Assembly (NCBI RefSeq): GCF_963678635.1
Contig: NC_087070.1
Location: forward strand, 12,496,539 to 12,560,538
DNA from: Symsagittifera roscoffensis
Lineage: Eukaryota; Xenacoelomorpha; Acoela; Convolutidae
Reading direction: 5' to 3'
DNA length: 64,000 nt
Position numbers and translations under genes: made by a program. Of the stretch, positions 21,301-33,024 are shown piece by piece. Within the stretch, counting starts at the first letter, position 1; the number at the start of each line of letters is the position of its first letter. Under the pieces are notes generated by a model. It worked only from the letters and a program-made list of their open reading frames with translations, did no database searches and was not told the DNA's origin.

Positions 21301-21780
21301 CTTACCACTGTCATTCCTAGCTTGGAGCCCTTGCAGGTATAGTAGTCCAATTGATATGAAAGACTCGATCGTGATCAGGGAGGCTGTCTATCTTGTTTCT
21401 ATCCTGTGGAAGTCTCTTCTCTTGAATTAGCATGTTGAGTGATCCAATGAAGTTGGTTTCAATACCGGAGAAAATCTGCTTGGGGAATCCTCGTGGGAAT
21501 CATGAACCTTCTGATAACTTTCAAACATTCTTCAGTGTCCAAGTTTTTTGAAATATCCAAAGGGATTGTTAAGTAGAAAGCAAAAGGAAAGTACTATGCA
21601 ACGCTTGAGTAGTTCATCGGCTTCCTTATAACACATAGGTCTGCCTAATTCGATACCAATATAGGAGAGTGGTGGTGATGGGTTGACTCTTTCACTAAGG
21701 TACTCTGCCATCAATTGATTCATTGCTCTACTATGGAACCTAAAGCAAGTGATACAGTTGCCTATCATTGCTCGCGCCAT
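21300..21780 (-). pseudogene. BEL/Pao integrase relic, copy 2
   Basis: 21780-21532 begins MARAMIGNCITCFRFHSRA and continues QLMAEYLSERVNPSPPLSY. These are the C-x-x-C-F-R-F and QxMGxLPxxRVxPxxPF blocks that link the zinc domain to the catalytic core in BEL/Pao integrases. The C-terminal part follows to about 21,300 with stops. Confidence 0.75.
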
Positions 21781-23178
21781 CGTCTTGGCTCTTATAATTC
21801 AGAACTGCTGCCTAGTGTGAACTGCTGCCTAGTGTTTCAAAAACTTTGAACAGAGCTTAAGTCTTGGGATGCAAACTGTCTTCCTTGGTTTAAGTCGTGA
21901 CTTGGCGGCTAGCAATGAAGAGTGGATTCCTGTGTCTGAATTTGTTTTGGCATAGACAGCTGCTCCATAGGCCATCTCCGATGCATGGCTGAAGAGAAGG
22001 AGATCGACTTACTGAAAGCTGTCCTTGGCCAAGTAACGAGGTACTGCCAGGGAAGACAAAAGTCCTAAGCTATCCATTCAGTGTTGGAATTGGTTCTCTT
22101 TATTTGCCCCAACACCATCATACCATTCCAAATTCGCATTCCATGTTTTTTTGGAATATTATCGTCGGCAGTATCGTTACGGGGTTCACTTGTCCAAGAG
22201 GAGCAAAAACTCGTCTCAACTTGCTTGCTGTAATCCGGCGAGTAATTGTGGTGGGTGTGCGAATACTCTCAGACAAAGCTAATGAGCTGCTCTCAATCAT
22301 TCTAGATGGGTTTCTGATTGTTTTTCTTGACTTTTTAGCTCAATTTAGCTGACCAGAGGGTGCTTGATGTTTTGCGTCCGAAATTATCTTGGGGCATGAC
22401 TGAAGTGCGTCCCTGCTCTTTTTTTTGGGGGGGGGTTGGTTTTTGACTCTTCACTCTAAAAGCTCTTGTCGAGGTAGACCTCATTATGGCTCCTGTGAAG
22501 TCGGCCTGATGTTTGCAAAAAATCTTTGTAGGAGGCATCTGGATGATTTCTGTCGGTGGAGCCAAGCCAGTGAAATGTGTTTATAGCCGGTTTGCTGTCA
22601 ATTTTTGATTTTTTAGGTCGGAAAACATCGTCCACAGTTGGCCTCTTCCAGAGTTAAATCGACCTCAAAACTTAAAAAGTAATTTTTGACAATAGTCGAG
22701 GCATGTCTGGTGATTACGACTGGCAAGGTTTGGTTGCTCTTTGTTTCCTTTTTCAGCTATTTTCAAGATTCCGGAGTTGACCACAGTGTGTTATAGGACC
22801 TCGTGAAATCTGTTTTATAAATACTTTAGTCCTTGCAAAAATCTAGGCAATTTTTTGGGAATCCGCCAAGGTCCGAATGCACCAGATCCTGGCTGGCTCT
22901 CAGAGGTTTCTCTTTCTTTTTCATCTAGGGGGCTGAACTTGGCCACGTTTTTGACTTTTTCGGCAACAATTGAAATTGCATCAAAATCAACACTCGAGAC
23001 CTTTGCTGGCTTGATAAGATTTGCGATGACTTTAGGCATGTCTATAGGCTTCACTGAGTCCAATTCATTTGTGCACCGGTACTGGAAACAATCAGAAACT
23101 GGATGCCAGTTTTGACGCTGTGGTCATTTTTTGCTAAGAATAAGTATTGGTTTTCATGTAATTTGTCGGTTATTTCGT

Positions 23179-23415
23179 TCAAGACAATTTTGCTGTTGCG
23201 TGCCCACTTCCGATTGTGTAGGCAGTTTTTACAGAATGCTGGCGCATTCTGATTGCTTGTTCCTCACTATTTTCACTACCAATGTTGTCGTCCACGTAGA
23301 AGGACACGCGAAGTGCTAGCTTTGTCTGTTCATCATCTGTTGAGTCAGCGGTGTCTGAAAAGACTCCTATGGCGTGACAGCTACTCGAAGCTATAAGGTA
23401 GGTGGCACGAGTCAT
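23179..23415 (-). pseudogene. BEL/Pao reverse transcriptase fragment with YVDD, copy 2
   Basis: Contains LRVSFYVDDNIGSENSEEQA, the RT catalytic YVDD box in the BEL/Pao context. Upstream (23711-23412) is broken RT sequence. Stops and frame changes on both sides. Confidence 0.75.
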
Positions 23416-23590
23416 CCGGTACTTCTCAATCGGTTACTCTTCTTTTCTTCTTCAGTAGATCTGATGTACATTATCTGTCTATGTGGTGGACGTCTATGTC
23501 TATACATCTTGGTTAAGTCACCAGATAGTGCAGTTTTGTAGAACCGGAATAAAAAAAAGCTGTTAAATGGTTCTGGTTTTCCGTTTGAAG

Positions 23591-24391
23591 TTAAAACTGA
23601 TCCGTTGAAACTCTTGATTCCGACTTCCAAACTAACATATGATGAAGCATGATAAAGTACATCCCGAGTGGCAAAAACTGAACTGACACAGGTACCTTTT
23701 CGATATGGCAAGTGTCAATCATCTCCTGGAAGACGTGTTTATACTGGTCTATGGCTTCACGGTTCTGTCGTGGCTCCCGTTCATTAGAAAAGAATCGCCG
23801 GAAAGCTTTGCGTACTGAGTGACCAATATCGGTCAACCATTCATTGTTGATTTCGTCTTCGTCATAGATTTGTGATTTGTTGATCGGCAATCTCACCATA
23901 ACTCCTCTGTCTGGTCCAAACATTGTAAATTGATCGAAAAGTCGGTTAAACTCAAGCTCGTTTGATGAGTGTTGGGATTCTAGAGTTGAAGAAAAATCTT
24001 GAGTTTCCAAGAACCTGTTAAATGTGGTGGACTGGCTGTCAAGTAAGTTGATTCCATGTCGTGGCGAGTGTCTTCTTGTTGTGACTGTGTGATCGGTGTC
24101 AGCGAAACCTGAGACTGTCCAATTAGAGATCGTGTCGGTTAGCAGTGTAGTTCCTCCCTTAACCTTCCGTGACTTCACAGTATATGTGTAGTCGGATTGT
24201 CCAAACAGGAGAACAATGGTGTTGGGCTTGTCGAAAGCTCGATCTGCTAAATTGTAGTTGCTGATCTTTCGTATGCCTGTGGCTGCAATTTGAGTTTGAA
24301 TGCTATTGATCCGTGATATTTTCCAACACCACACAAAAAACTTTGAAATTGATAACAGACTTTGGTAGAATTGTGAGGTTAATTCGACCAT
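23591..24391 (-). pseudogene. BEL/Pao protease-RT junction, copy 2
   Basis: A 266-codon minus-strand frame, the longest surviving piece. The first part resembles the aspartic-protease linker region. From residue about 160 it has VMVRLPINKS, then a charged helix and YKHVFQEMIDTCHIEKVP, which correspond to the GRYEVxLPWK and Y-x-x-x-x-x-EYxxxGHIExVP blocks preceding the BEL/Pao RT. The expected PHHxVxK follows in altered form (LHHMLVWKSE). Confidence 0.7.
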
Positions 24392-25018
24392 GGGTAGACA
24401 TAGCGTTTTTCTGGTTTACTCCAACTATGTTTGCCGTTGGGAGAAATGTGATTGTTCCAGCTCGGTTGATTTCAAGAGCCTCTATTGTCGCTGCGAGATA
24501 AGGTCTGGGCTAACTAGAAGTACCATGAAGAATTGTATGGTACTGCTTTTGACATGTATTTCACAGTGATGTCGAAGGACATTGCTGGATGACGTGGCTG
24601 GCAGACGAATAAAGGAAGCATATCCAATTATTGGTCACGAATATCTTTTTTTGAGATGTTGTCATCGATCTGTATTTCGCACATTGCCAAATTGGGTATC
24701 GCTCTCGGCAGGTTCGAGATTTACACTGGGGTAACGAGAAACCATTCTCATGAGATCGGTTCTCTCCTGTAAAGAACATCTGCTGCGCATGCTCTGGCTT
24801 ATGGACTGTGGAATGAGATCCACCTCTAAAGACCTGACTCTGGTTGCAGTTTTTATGCATTCTGAGATTCAGGATCGAGATTCTCGAAGAGAAGGAAACG
24901 CCACAAATTGATTTCTACTGACCATTTGAGTTCCTTGATGGACTGTGAAGTCTCGTTGAAGACTGAGTGTAGCTGACGGAGCTGAGACACATTCACGATT
25001 CGAGCTACAGTGAAACCG

Positions 25019-25543
25019 TCAATTTGTGACAAATGCCTTGACGTTTTCGTATTTCTGCTGTAGCCTTTGATGCGCTATTTCGTAGTTGCTTTCTGTCGTC
25101 TCCAAATTCCTGATGGGCTTGGAAGCATGGATCGTCAAGCAACTCTTGAGATACATCAACATTTGAACCGGTGACAACTTGTCATTGTCATGGACAGTTG
25201 ATCGAAATTGATCAATGAAGGTTAACCAGGCAGTGAAATTGCGGCTGAAGCTAGGCAGATTGATCTGCGGCAATCTTGTTGTAATCCTTGTAGTTTAAAT
25301 CTGCATAGTTGCAACAGAGTTGATAGGATGTCTTGACTGACATTGATCGAATATCCGATCCGATTCTGCATCTTCGGTGATATCGTCAAGTAGCTCGTGG
25401 TCAGCAGTTGAGGATTGAGCCAAGCAATGCTCAAGCTCGGTTGTTTCATCTCTCAACTCGTCTTGGTTACAATTGAGGTTAGTAAAGATCGCTGTCTTAA
25501 GAAATTTGCCTTTCCAGAACTCTTTGAGTTTCTGTGAGCTCAT
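25019..25543 (-). pseudogene. BEL/Pao gag relic, copy 2
   Basis: Two overlapping minus-strand frames. 25543-25295 is the N-terminal acidic helix region. 25273-25019 has LPSFSRNFTAWLTFIDQF and LSPVQMLMYLKSCL, then YEIAHQRLQQKYEN, matching the conserved BEL/Pao gag (DUF1759-type) blocks LPKFxGDxxxWxxFxDxF, KLxYLKSxL and YxxAWxxLxxRYEN. A frameshift separates the two. Not functional. Confidence 0.75.
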
Positions 25544-25690
25544 TTAAGCTTCTTCATAGCTGGTGGAGTTTGACTTTCTGCAGTAGGCTCAGCCAGTGTG
25601 CTTAGTTTTTTTTAGAATATTGGGCGAACCAGAATGATTACTTCGCGATAGCTGGAAAGCGACTGCATCGTATGAAAATTGATTAATGAT

Positions 25691-27060
25691 GATTTCGTTG
25701 CGTTTGTATATGGGAGTTGTGTAAGTGGGTGTGATGTACTTGTTTTTCTTTTTCTTTCTTTGTTCTATTCACACAAACACAGCTTCAGTTATAAAATCCG
25801 ATCAAAATTTTTTTTGTTCATTTTTGTTCCGTTCATTGAAAATGGCGAGAATTTTTTTCTCGACTTTTTTTTAAATGTTTTTTTCTTTATTTTTGATATC
25901 CACGCAACATCAGTTCCCGCAATTATTCATCTGAATGAGGTGAGTGGTCATTTTTATTAAAATTTTTTCTATTTTGTTTCAAACAACACTAAAATTATTT
26001 CGAAAAAGTGTCACTGTGTCGAGAAAAACCGGTTTGAAACTTTTGAGCTTCAGTCTAACTTTATGGGATTTAAGGAAGCGAGCAGATTTATCATAGAAGT
26101 ATAAGACAGGACTTAACACTAAATTTTTTTGAATTTTTATCGCGTTTTTTGGACTAAAATTAAAAGCATATTTCTGCAAAGAAATTAATAGAAGAATTTT
26201 TTACTTTTTACTTTTGTTTCTTGTCATTTTTCGTTTTCGTTAAGCACCCTTTCAAGATTTGCTTTTTTCATTATGACTGTGAAATATACCCAAAATCCGG
26301 GTTTTCTTTAAGTCCTTTCATCACACAAAGCTCAACAAAAAAATTTAAAAAAATGAAACATTTTTTTTATAATGTATATTTTTTAAGAATATCGTCGGAA
26401 CATTCTGTGCTACTTGGGTCAACAAGTGTGATATAACTTTCAGGCTGGCTACTCAGCAACACAAATTTAGTATAACCTGCATGCAAAACGGATAGCATTT
26501 GACTGGGTTTCATTATCATCAGAACACATTTTCATTATTAAAAACAAGAGTTTACGACATCAATGAAATTGTTTTTGGCTCAGATTATAGTGAATACAAA
26601 ATGAATAATTTCAATTTCAGGAACTTTCCACTTAAGCCTCACACGAGACTCAGGTGAAGGCTTGTTACACATCGTTTTTGTTTTGCTCCTGGTTGCTTAC
26701 CTTATCATAACTACGGAATCGACCCCTCCCCCCAGACTCAGAAATGGTCAATTTGTTCACTCTCGTGTACCGGTGGGAAAGATATTCGATAACGCGAATA
26801 ATCAACCGTCTTAAAAGACTACCGGATTTTTATAAAACCCGAAAAAAATCCAAAAACAAATTAGAATTAAAAAAAATAGAAACACTCATTATCCTAAGCA
26901 TGCAGTCGACCTTTCAACTGATTTGAATCTTTGAACGAAGTTTATACATTCCCGATCAAACCGATAATCGCTTTGTTGGGGTTGTGAACAGGTTTTCATG
27001 TAGCAGTTGATAGAGGTAATTCTAAACGAGTGATAATCCTTCCCGGTTCGAGGTTGTGGT
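25691..27060. other. AT-rich intergenic DNA
   Basis: No gene seen. A short motif with core CGAGAAAAACCGGTTTGAA near 26,017 recurs at about 62,530 and 62,710, marking a dispersed repeat. Confidence 0.5.
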
Positions 27061-27460
27061 TTTATGATCAGACGGTCGCGACCAAGTTTTGGTATTTCCA
27101 GAGTTTGCGGACCGAGGCAATGTGTCCGCGACCGGCACAACAGAACGAAAGTTAACCGCGACCGGCGCGACCGAAGGAAAATTGGTGGCGGCGGTGAAAT
27201 AACTAGTCGCACCATAATCAAAAATTTAATCGCGGCGCTATGGTAAAAAAATTAGTCGCGGCGGTCAAAAAATTAGTCGCGGTGGTTGAAAAATTAACCG
27301 ATTGATAGACAAAAACGGCGGTTGATAGACAAAAAATTGGTCGGGACCGGCGCGATTGAAGAAAAGTTAACCGCGACCGGCACGATTGGAGGGAACTTAA
27401 CATCAGTCGGCGGAACTGAAGAGAGTTCAAAATCAATAAGTACAACTGACTGGAAAAAAA
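27060..27460. repeat. GCGAC-core satellite array, left arm
   Basis: Degenerate tandem units such as AACCGCGACCGGCGCGA and TTAGTCGCGGCGGT. Their reverse complement matches the units of the array at 27990-28640, so the two arrays face each other across about 530 bp. Confidence 0.7.
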
Positions 27461-27989
27461 AAACGTTTCAAAAAAGTTTGATGTAGTTAAAACAAACAAC
27501 TGAGGCTTTGTTTTCGATCGAAAATGCTATTCTAGCTAAATGAACTGTAAACATACTTTCGCACTAGATTATTTTGCTAGTTACAACTAAAATACTGTTC
27601 TGCGAGCAAAAAAACTCCGATAATCAAATCAAACTCTTGGTGAAATTTTGTTTTTGTTTGACCTTGCTTCGACGGACTCCACTTCATGTTCCGACTTTGA
27701 GTTCAACTGTGATGTAAAATTAAGTTTGACTTCACGTTTTGACCTTATGTTGGACCTTGTGTTTTGTGTTCGTTTTTATGTGTGGGCCAACTTGACTTTG
27801 ATTAGACTTTGTGTTCGACTCTATATTCCAACTTCGTTTTCGACCTAAGTTTATGTTTCGACTTTAAGTTAAACTATAGGACCTTCTCGATTGGATTTTT
27901 GGAAGATCTTTGACATGTGATCGACCCACTCGGTTGAAACATAAATCCCAAACCTCGACCCGGTGTATTTTATGTATGCATATATGTTA

Positions 27990-28640
27990 GTTTGAAATCA
28001 GCGCGACGTATTTTCCGACCACGCCGCGATTAATTTTTTGAACGGTGTGACTATTTTTTTGACCAAACCGCGACTAACTTTTCGATTGCTGCGACCTATT
28101 TTTCAACAAAGCCGCGATTAATTTTTTGAACGGTGTGACTATTTTTTTGACCAAACCGCGACTAATTTTTCGATTGCTGTGACTTATTTTTCAACAATGC
28201 CGAGCCTAATTTTTTGAACGACGTGACCATTTTTTTGACCACCTCGACTAATTTATTAACCATACCGCGACTAGTTTGCCGACTGCTGCGACTTATTTTT
28301 CGACGATGCCGCGACTATTTTTTTGAACGGCGTGACTAATTTTTCGACCATTCCGCGACTAATTTTTTAACCACCGCGACTAAATTTTTGACTACCGCGA
28401 CTAATTTTTCGACCTTCGCGACTATTTTTTCGACCGCCGAGACTAATTTTTCGAAAGTGTGACCTAGTTTTTGACCACCGCGACAAATTTTTTTTACCAG
28501 GACGTGACTAAATTTTCAACCGCCGCGACTAATGTTTCAACCATGCCGCGACTAATTTTTTGACCGGCGTGACTAATTTTTTGCCCATTCCGCGACTAAT
28601 TTCCGCGACCGACAAAGTCGAAAAGTTAGTCACGGACCTC
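27990..28640. repeat. GCGAC-core satellite array, right arm
   Basis: About thirty imperfect units of roughly 20-24 bp with consensus near CCGCGACTAATTTTTCGACC. The unit length varies. The frame-free open stretches here come from repeat composition, not coding. Confidence 0.75.
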
Positions 28641-29767
28641 GACCCGGGTTGTCAGTTGAGAAACTACAGTGATTTTGTTTGGACAGTATTGACTTATTTG
28701 GAAGTGTTTCTACGCCGGAGGGAGACCACTGGAACGCACTTCAAGAAGAATTGCTATTGTTGAATCGATTCTATCTGACTTTCAATCGGCACTAGATACT
28801 TTTCTCAGATAAAACAAAGTACGAAAGAACCAGAGAAAAATATCTTACATTGCTTTCCGATAAGGGGCAACCTCTGCAACAAACTTAGCAACAAATATGA
28901 TGGCGGCTTCTTTTTGTAATAACAAGATTTGAAACTTCTTTTTCTGTTTAATTGAGTGATATGCAGCGACAAATTTAGCCAGTTTGCTTTTAAAAAAATT
29001 TCATGGTGGCAAAAAATTTTAAAAAAAAGAAGAATCGAATTGGTAACTGCGAGATATGTATTTGACCATTTGTTTTTGAATTACATTTTTTTCTCTTCAG
29101 AACTTGGATATAGTCTTGACAAACAGTTAAACAGTTTATGTTTTCCAAAACTGAACTTGAAGCAAAAATGATTCCGCTTTATTGTGAGTGAACAACAAAA
29201 AACTACTCATTTTTATGACTACAAAATATTGTTTTGAGGGACATCACATCAAAGGTAACCTCAATTCAAACAAAATCTAATGAAGCACACCTGGTTTGAA
29301 GAGATAAATGTCAGAGAGCATAAAAAACAGTGCATGTTCAAGGTGTTGTGATACACGTCCCTTCAAATCTTCAAAGAACATAATTTGATCGAAGACAAAA
29401 TCATAAATGAATTTAAAAATTTGTTTGAGCTTGCATGTGGAAAGCACTTATGTTTCTTCATTTTTGGTTGTCAAAAATTCATTTGATAAGAAAGCGCGTT
29501 AGTAGAGATTGCATTTGAACAGCACATTTTGACTGACTGCTTATTATTGAAAAGAAGACTACAGCTGATTTATTGTGCACGCTAAATTGTAAGTGACTTC
29601 TTGTTTTATCAAGCTTGTAGAGTGAGTTTTTTTTGTAATGAAGCATGATAATGCGGGTTAAGGTTTCAATAATACATTTTTTTTCGTCTAATGAAAATCA
29701 GCACTTTGAGCTAATCCAAATTCCTCGTGTGATGATAAGAATGAACAGTACAAACATCAGTTTTATC
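28641..29767. other. Intergenic DNA without recognisable features
   Basis: AT-rich; only short random frames. Nothing supported. Confidence 0.5.
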
Positions 29768-30450
29768 GTTCCGACTTTCGATGCGAAAGTAACGGAATAT
29801 TTGCGCTCGGGTGGGTTTTTTTCCTCAGACAAATTTCGACTTTTAAACTAACCATTTTTGACGGAATTTTTGGCTCTTTTTCCTTTCCCCCCCCCCACCT
29901 CAGACGAGCTTCAATTTTTTAGTGTAACGAGTGGTTTTACGAAGTTGATTATGGAGACCAAATATGTTTGTCATTGCTTAATTAGTCTATATGTCAATTT
30001 TCATAACAATCGGACAATGTGGTCAACAAACTTACTTAAAAAAAATTGCAGGTGGGGAGGAAAAGGAAAAAGAGCCGAATTTTTTTATATCATTCAAAAG
30101 GTATTGTTGTTCTGAGCTTAAATTTGAAAAATTATTTCACCTGTGCTTATTTTTTGTAAAGTTTTGGGGGATTAAAAATTGCGAATTTGGCAATTTCGGA
30201 CAACTAACGCGCGATATATTTAGCGCTATTAACGCGTGAGCGGAGAATTAATCCAACTTAGAATTCGTTTCAAATTGGTTGAACGACGCTTAATCACCAT
30301 TACTGATTGCTACTAGGAGCTAGGAGCAAAATTTATCATTTTTTACTTATATGGCGTGTGGGGGGATGATTTTCACAAAAAAAAACTCGATTTTTTTTAT
30401 TTTCTTTTTATTTTTATTGCATTGTCTTTCTGTGGTTTATGACCGAAAAA
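29768..30450 (+). repeat. Helentron-like (HINE-type) short repeat, copy 1
   Basis: Starts GTTCCGACTTTCG like the other copies and contains the family core, with TTAACGCGCGATAT and CTATTAACGCGTGAGCGG at 30,207-30,245. The 3' terminal part with AGTCGGAAC and the hairpin is not recognisable, so the end is approximate. Confidence 0.55.
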
Positions 30451-30695
30451 TCAACATTTTCGCTCTGACTGTATTCTGACAGAGCTGAAAAAAATTGTAG
30501 TCTTGAGAGGATACCCTTGCAATTTCATGCTCCAGAGCTATCGTGTTTGATCTCACCTTAAAGCACTTTATTTCGGGCCTGAAATCAAAAACCAAGCTCA
30601 AAATTTCTTCATGTCGGAAAAATCATGACGCACGCACTGAAGTTCCATGGATAATAATCAATTAAAATCAATTTTCATGTTCAAAATGTTGCCAT

Positions 30696-31200
30696 CACGG
30701 GTTGACCTCCATATTAAAAAAATGTTATTACACAATTCCATACAAAAAAAAATGATTATCATACAGTTCCATGCATAGGTTCTATGGGAAAAATGCTTAT
30801 CACAGGATTTCCATTTATGAAAATTGTATGACAAGCATTTTTTCATTGATTTTTTTTCAGGAGAATCTTTAAAAAGAGTTTTTTGGTAAGTTTAAATGAG
30901 CTTGATTTGTTTTCTAATTAGGTTAGATTAAATTGGCCCATTTTTTGTTTTTTGACGAAAAACGTTTGTCATACGATTTCCTTTTTTGTAAGCATATTTT
31001 CGATAAACAAATTTTTGTTCAAAAAATTTTCAAAAAAGCCTTTAGGAAGTTCAAATGAAACTGAATGGGATTTTTTAAATATTTGAAATCATTTCGATCA
31101 TTAAAATTCTTGAATACTTTTTAGGACAAAAAATGTTTATCATACGATCTCCATTCTTTGAAAATGGTATGATAAAAGTTTTTTCGATACTCAAATTTTT
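30696..31200. repeat. Foldback-type hairpin-rich repeat, partial copy
   Basis: Opens with CACGGGTTGACCTCCATA, similar to the reverse complement of the right end of the 45,026-45,931 element. It then holds several inverted motifs of the type ATCATACGATTTCC / GAAAATTGTATGACAAGC. The right border is not visible. Confidence 0.5.
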
Positions 31201-31439
31201 TGACAAAAAAAAGAACTTAAGAATCAACGCAACTGCTCAAGAGGAGCTCAATAATATGTTTTTTCTGAAATCTGATACAATTTCGTCGAGAAATGGTCTT
31301 TTTTCTCCTACCAGTCAAATAACTATTATCAATGATTTTTTTTCGAGGACTGATAAGTCTTCGAGTTTTTTCTTGCATTGACTTAGTTGTAGTTTCATTT
31401 AAAAGATCGTAAGCTGAGGTTTCCGCAACATTCCCGTTT

Positions 31440-31810
31440 TTTCAAAAAACCAAAATAAAACCCACTCCCCCTACTTACAAACCCCTTCCAACCTATCCAA
31501 TCCCCACCTACCCCCTCTCACCTATTGTACCCACACACACACACACACACCCCTCCCCCACGCACCTACTTGACACGCCCCTTCAGTTTTTTGGGGGGAA
31601 GGGGAGAAGGCGCGTAAAGATCTCTAGGATAGGGTGTGTTGAAGGGGTGTGCGCATTTTAGGGTGGTCGGGAGGGGGTAGGTGTTTTTACGTATTTTCAC
31701 GATAAATGTAAGCAAGGGGTAAGTGTGGGGGAGGATGGTGGTGGTAAGTGAAGAAAACAAGCATGATGGGCGTCGGTGAGAAGTATACAGGGGGAGGGGA
31801 GACAAATAGA
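31440..31810. repeat. C-rich / CA-repeat tract followed by G-rich tract
   Basis: 31,450-31,585 is strongly pyrimidine/C-rich and includes a (CA)n microsatellite at about 31,531-31,550. 31,590-31,810 is G-rich on the same strand. The switch in strand composition gives a potential for G-quadruplex or triplex structure. No gene. Confidence 0.6.
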
Positions 31811-31929
31811 AAAAAGACCATAGAAAGCAACGCAACTTTTTGCTGTAGCCAAATGTAAAACACAATTTAGTGATTTCAGCATTCAATTTTTGAAAATTTG
31901 ATTTCAAGGTTTTGGAAAATAGGAATTTT

Positions 31930-32010
31930 AATCATAAAAATCTATTATAATCCATTATTATTTATTATAATCCACTATAATCCATTACAACCCAATATAA
32001 ACCATTCTTA
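31930..32010. repeat. Degenerate TATAATCCATTA tandem repeat
   Basis: At least five imperfect copies of a 12-bp unit close to TATAATCCATTA. Short, low complexity. Confidence 0.5.
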
Positions 32011-32285
32011 ACGATTGTGGTATAATCATTTATATTAGCATTTTACCAAGACAGACCACGAAAATCCATTATAGTCGATTATTAATCCTGGAACCTCATC
32101 ATTGCCGGCTGTAATATTTTGCTGTAATATTTTGCCTAATTGCTGTGATGAACGTATTAAATAGCCGCCAGAACACATACCTGCTTAAAAAACTGCCTAG
32201 CTTGAGATTCCAGGACATGTCTTTAGGCACTGGCAGAAAGTACAACATACATGATTACATACAACCATTCTTCATGCTATCAGCA

Positions 32286-32500
32286 CAGCATTCGAGGCCA
32301 AATTGCGTATTTTGTGAGTTGTTAGCGGATTCCGCAGCAAGGATGCTCTTTTTGTTCTTCTTTTCTTCTTTCGTTTTCTTTGATTGTTCTGACAAAACTT
32401 TAACATGTTTAAAGACTTGTCTCTGGATTCTAGAGACCTACATCTACACATTAAAATTGTGCGCCTATCCAGAGCACAATTTGGCCTCGTAATGACTCTG
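32286..32500 (-). repeat. Inverted relic of the outer LTR found in the GMC gene intron
   Basis: The reverse complement matches two separated pieces: 54,355-54,442 (on the right of the inserted gypsy element) and 48,175-48,254 (on its left). They are contiguous here. Shared blocks include CGGATTCCGCA, TTGTTCTTCTTTT, ATGTTTAAAGACTT and TTGTGCGCCTATCCA. It is therefore an uninterrupted copy of the LTR into which the gypsy element inserted elsewhere. Confidence 0.65.
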
Positions 32501-32640
32501 CAAAAACTCCTGTTCAATTATTTTCTAGACAAATTGGGCTGCAAATTTGAAGTCAATTGGAAAAGTTGCGTTGAATTGAATAAAACAGTCAATAAAGCGT
32601 CAATTAAGCGTCTAGTAAAAAATTTAATAAAGTTGAAAAG

Positions 32641-32897
32641 TGTGATATGCGTAGCGATATCAATTGAAAACAAGTTGTAATTCAATACTGTATTCTGAAT
32701 ATTGAATTTAGATTTTCTCTTTTCTTGGTTTCTTATGTACTGAGAGATAGATCATTGTTAAGTACTCTGATCTCTCGCTTAATCTCAGTGTCAACACTTA
32801 CGTATGACCTTGAGAATACCATAAAATAATGATTGAGCACCAGAGGTTAGATGTACATACGTATAATAAATACTGCTACTGCAGTAGCGGTATGACA
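32641..32897 (-). repeat. 3' LTR of the minus-strand gypsy element
   Basis: 257 bp; on the minus strand it begins TGTCATACCGC and ends ATATCACA. Nearly identical to 39584-39840, differing near the CGCTACGC/CGCAACGC end, in a T/C run and at one position near the other end. Polyadenylation of the element's RNA is expected here. Confidence 0.9.
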
Positions 32898-32907
32898 CAC
32901 CCCCCAC
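32898..32907 (-). promoter_or_regulatory. Polypurine tract of the minus-strand gypsy element
   Basis: On the minus strand GTGGGGGGTG directly abuts the 3' LTR, the position expected for the plus-strand DNA primer. Confidence 0.65.
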
Positions 32908-33024
32908 GGTGAAAGAAATAAATTATACAACATCAGTAGGATAATTTATTTAAAGAGTTCAATTTACTCAGTTCAAAGAAAATTTTTTTTTTTCTGGTAA
33001 TTGACGATTTGGATTATGTATTTT

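Larger units (their letters stand above)
20377..25690 (-). mobile_element. BEL/Pao LTR retrotransposon relic, copy 2
   Basis: More complete than copy 1. From high to low coordinate: gag (25543-25019), Cys/His-rich region (24860-24561), protease and RT start (24391-23591), RT with YVDD (23415-23179), thumb (23063-22815), connection (22300-22118), RNase H (about 21990-21838), integrase (21780 to about 21300), then LTR/leader to 20377. A deletion joins RNase H directly to the integrase zinc region near 21,835. All frames are broken. The leader at the high-coordinate end matches the other copies only to about 25,688, so the 5' LTR is truncated. Confidence 0.75.

Noticed and set aside
27990..28640. 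Regular repeats suggestive of a CRISPR array
   Set aside because: Units are degenerate and contiguous, without conserved repeat/variable spacer structure, in eukaryotic DNA.
29858..30239. Short plus-strand frames of 80-85 codons
   Set aside because: They lie inside the Helentron-like repeat and its flank, are Phe/Lys-rich and show no domain.
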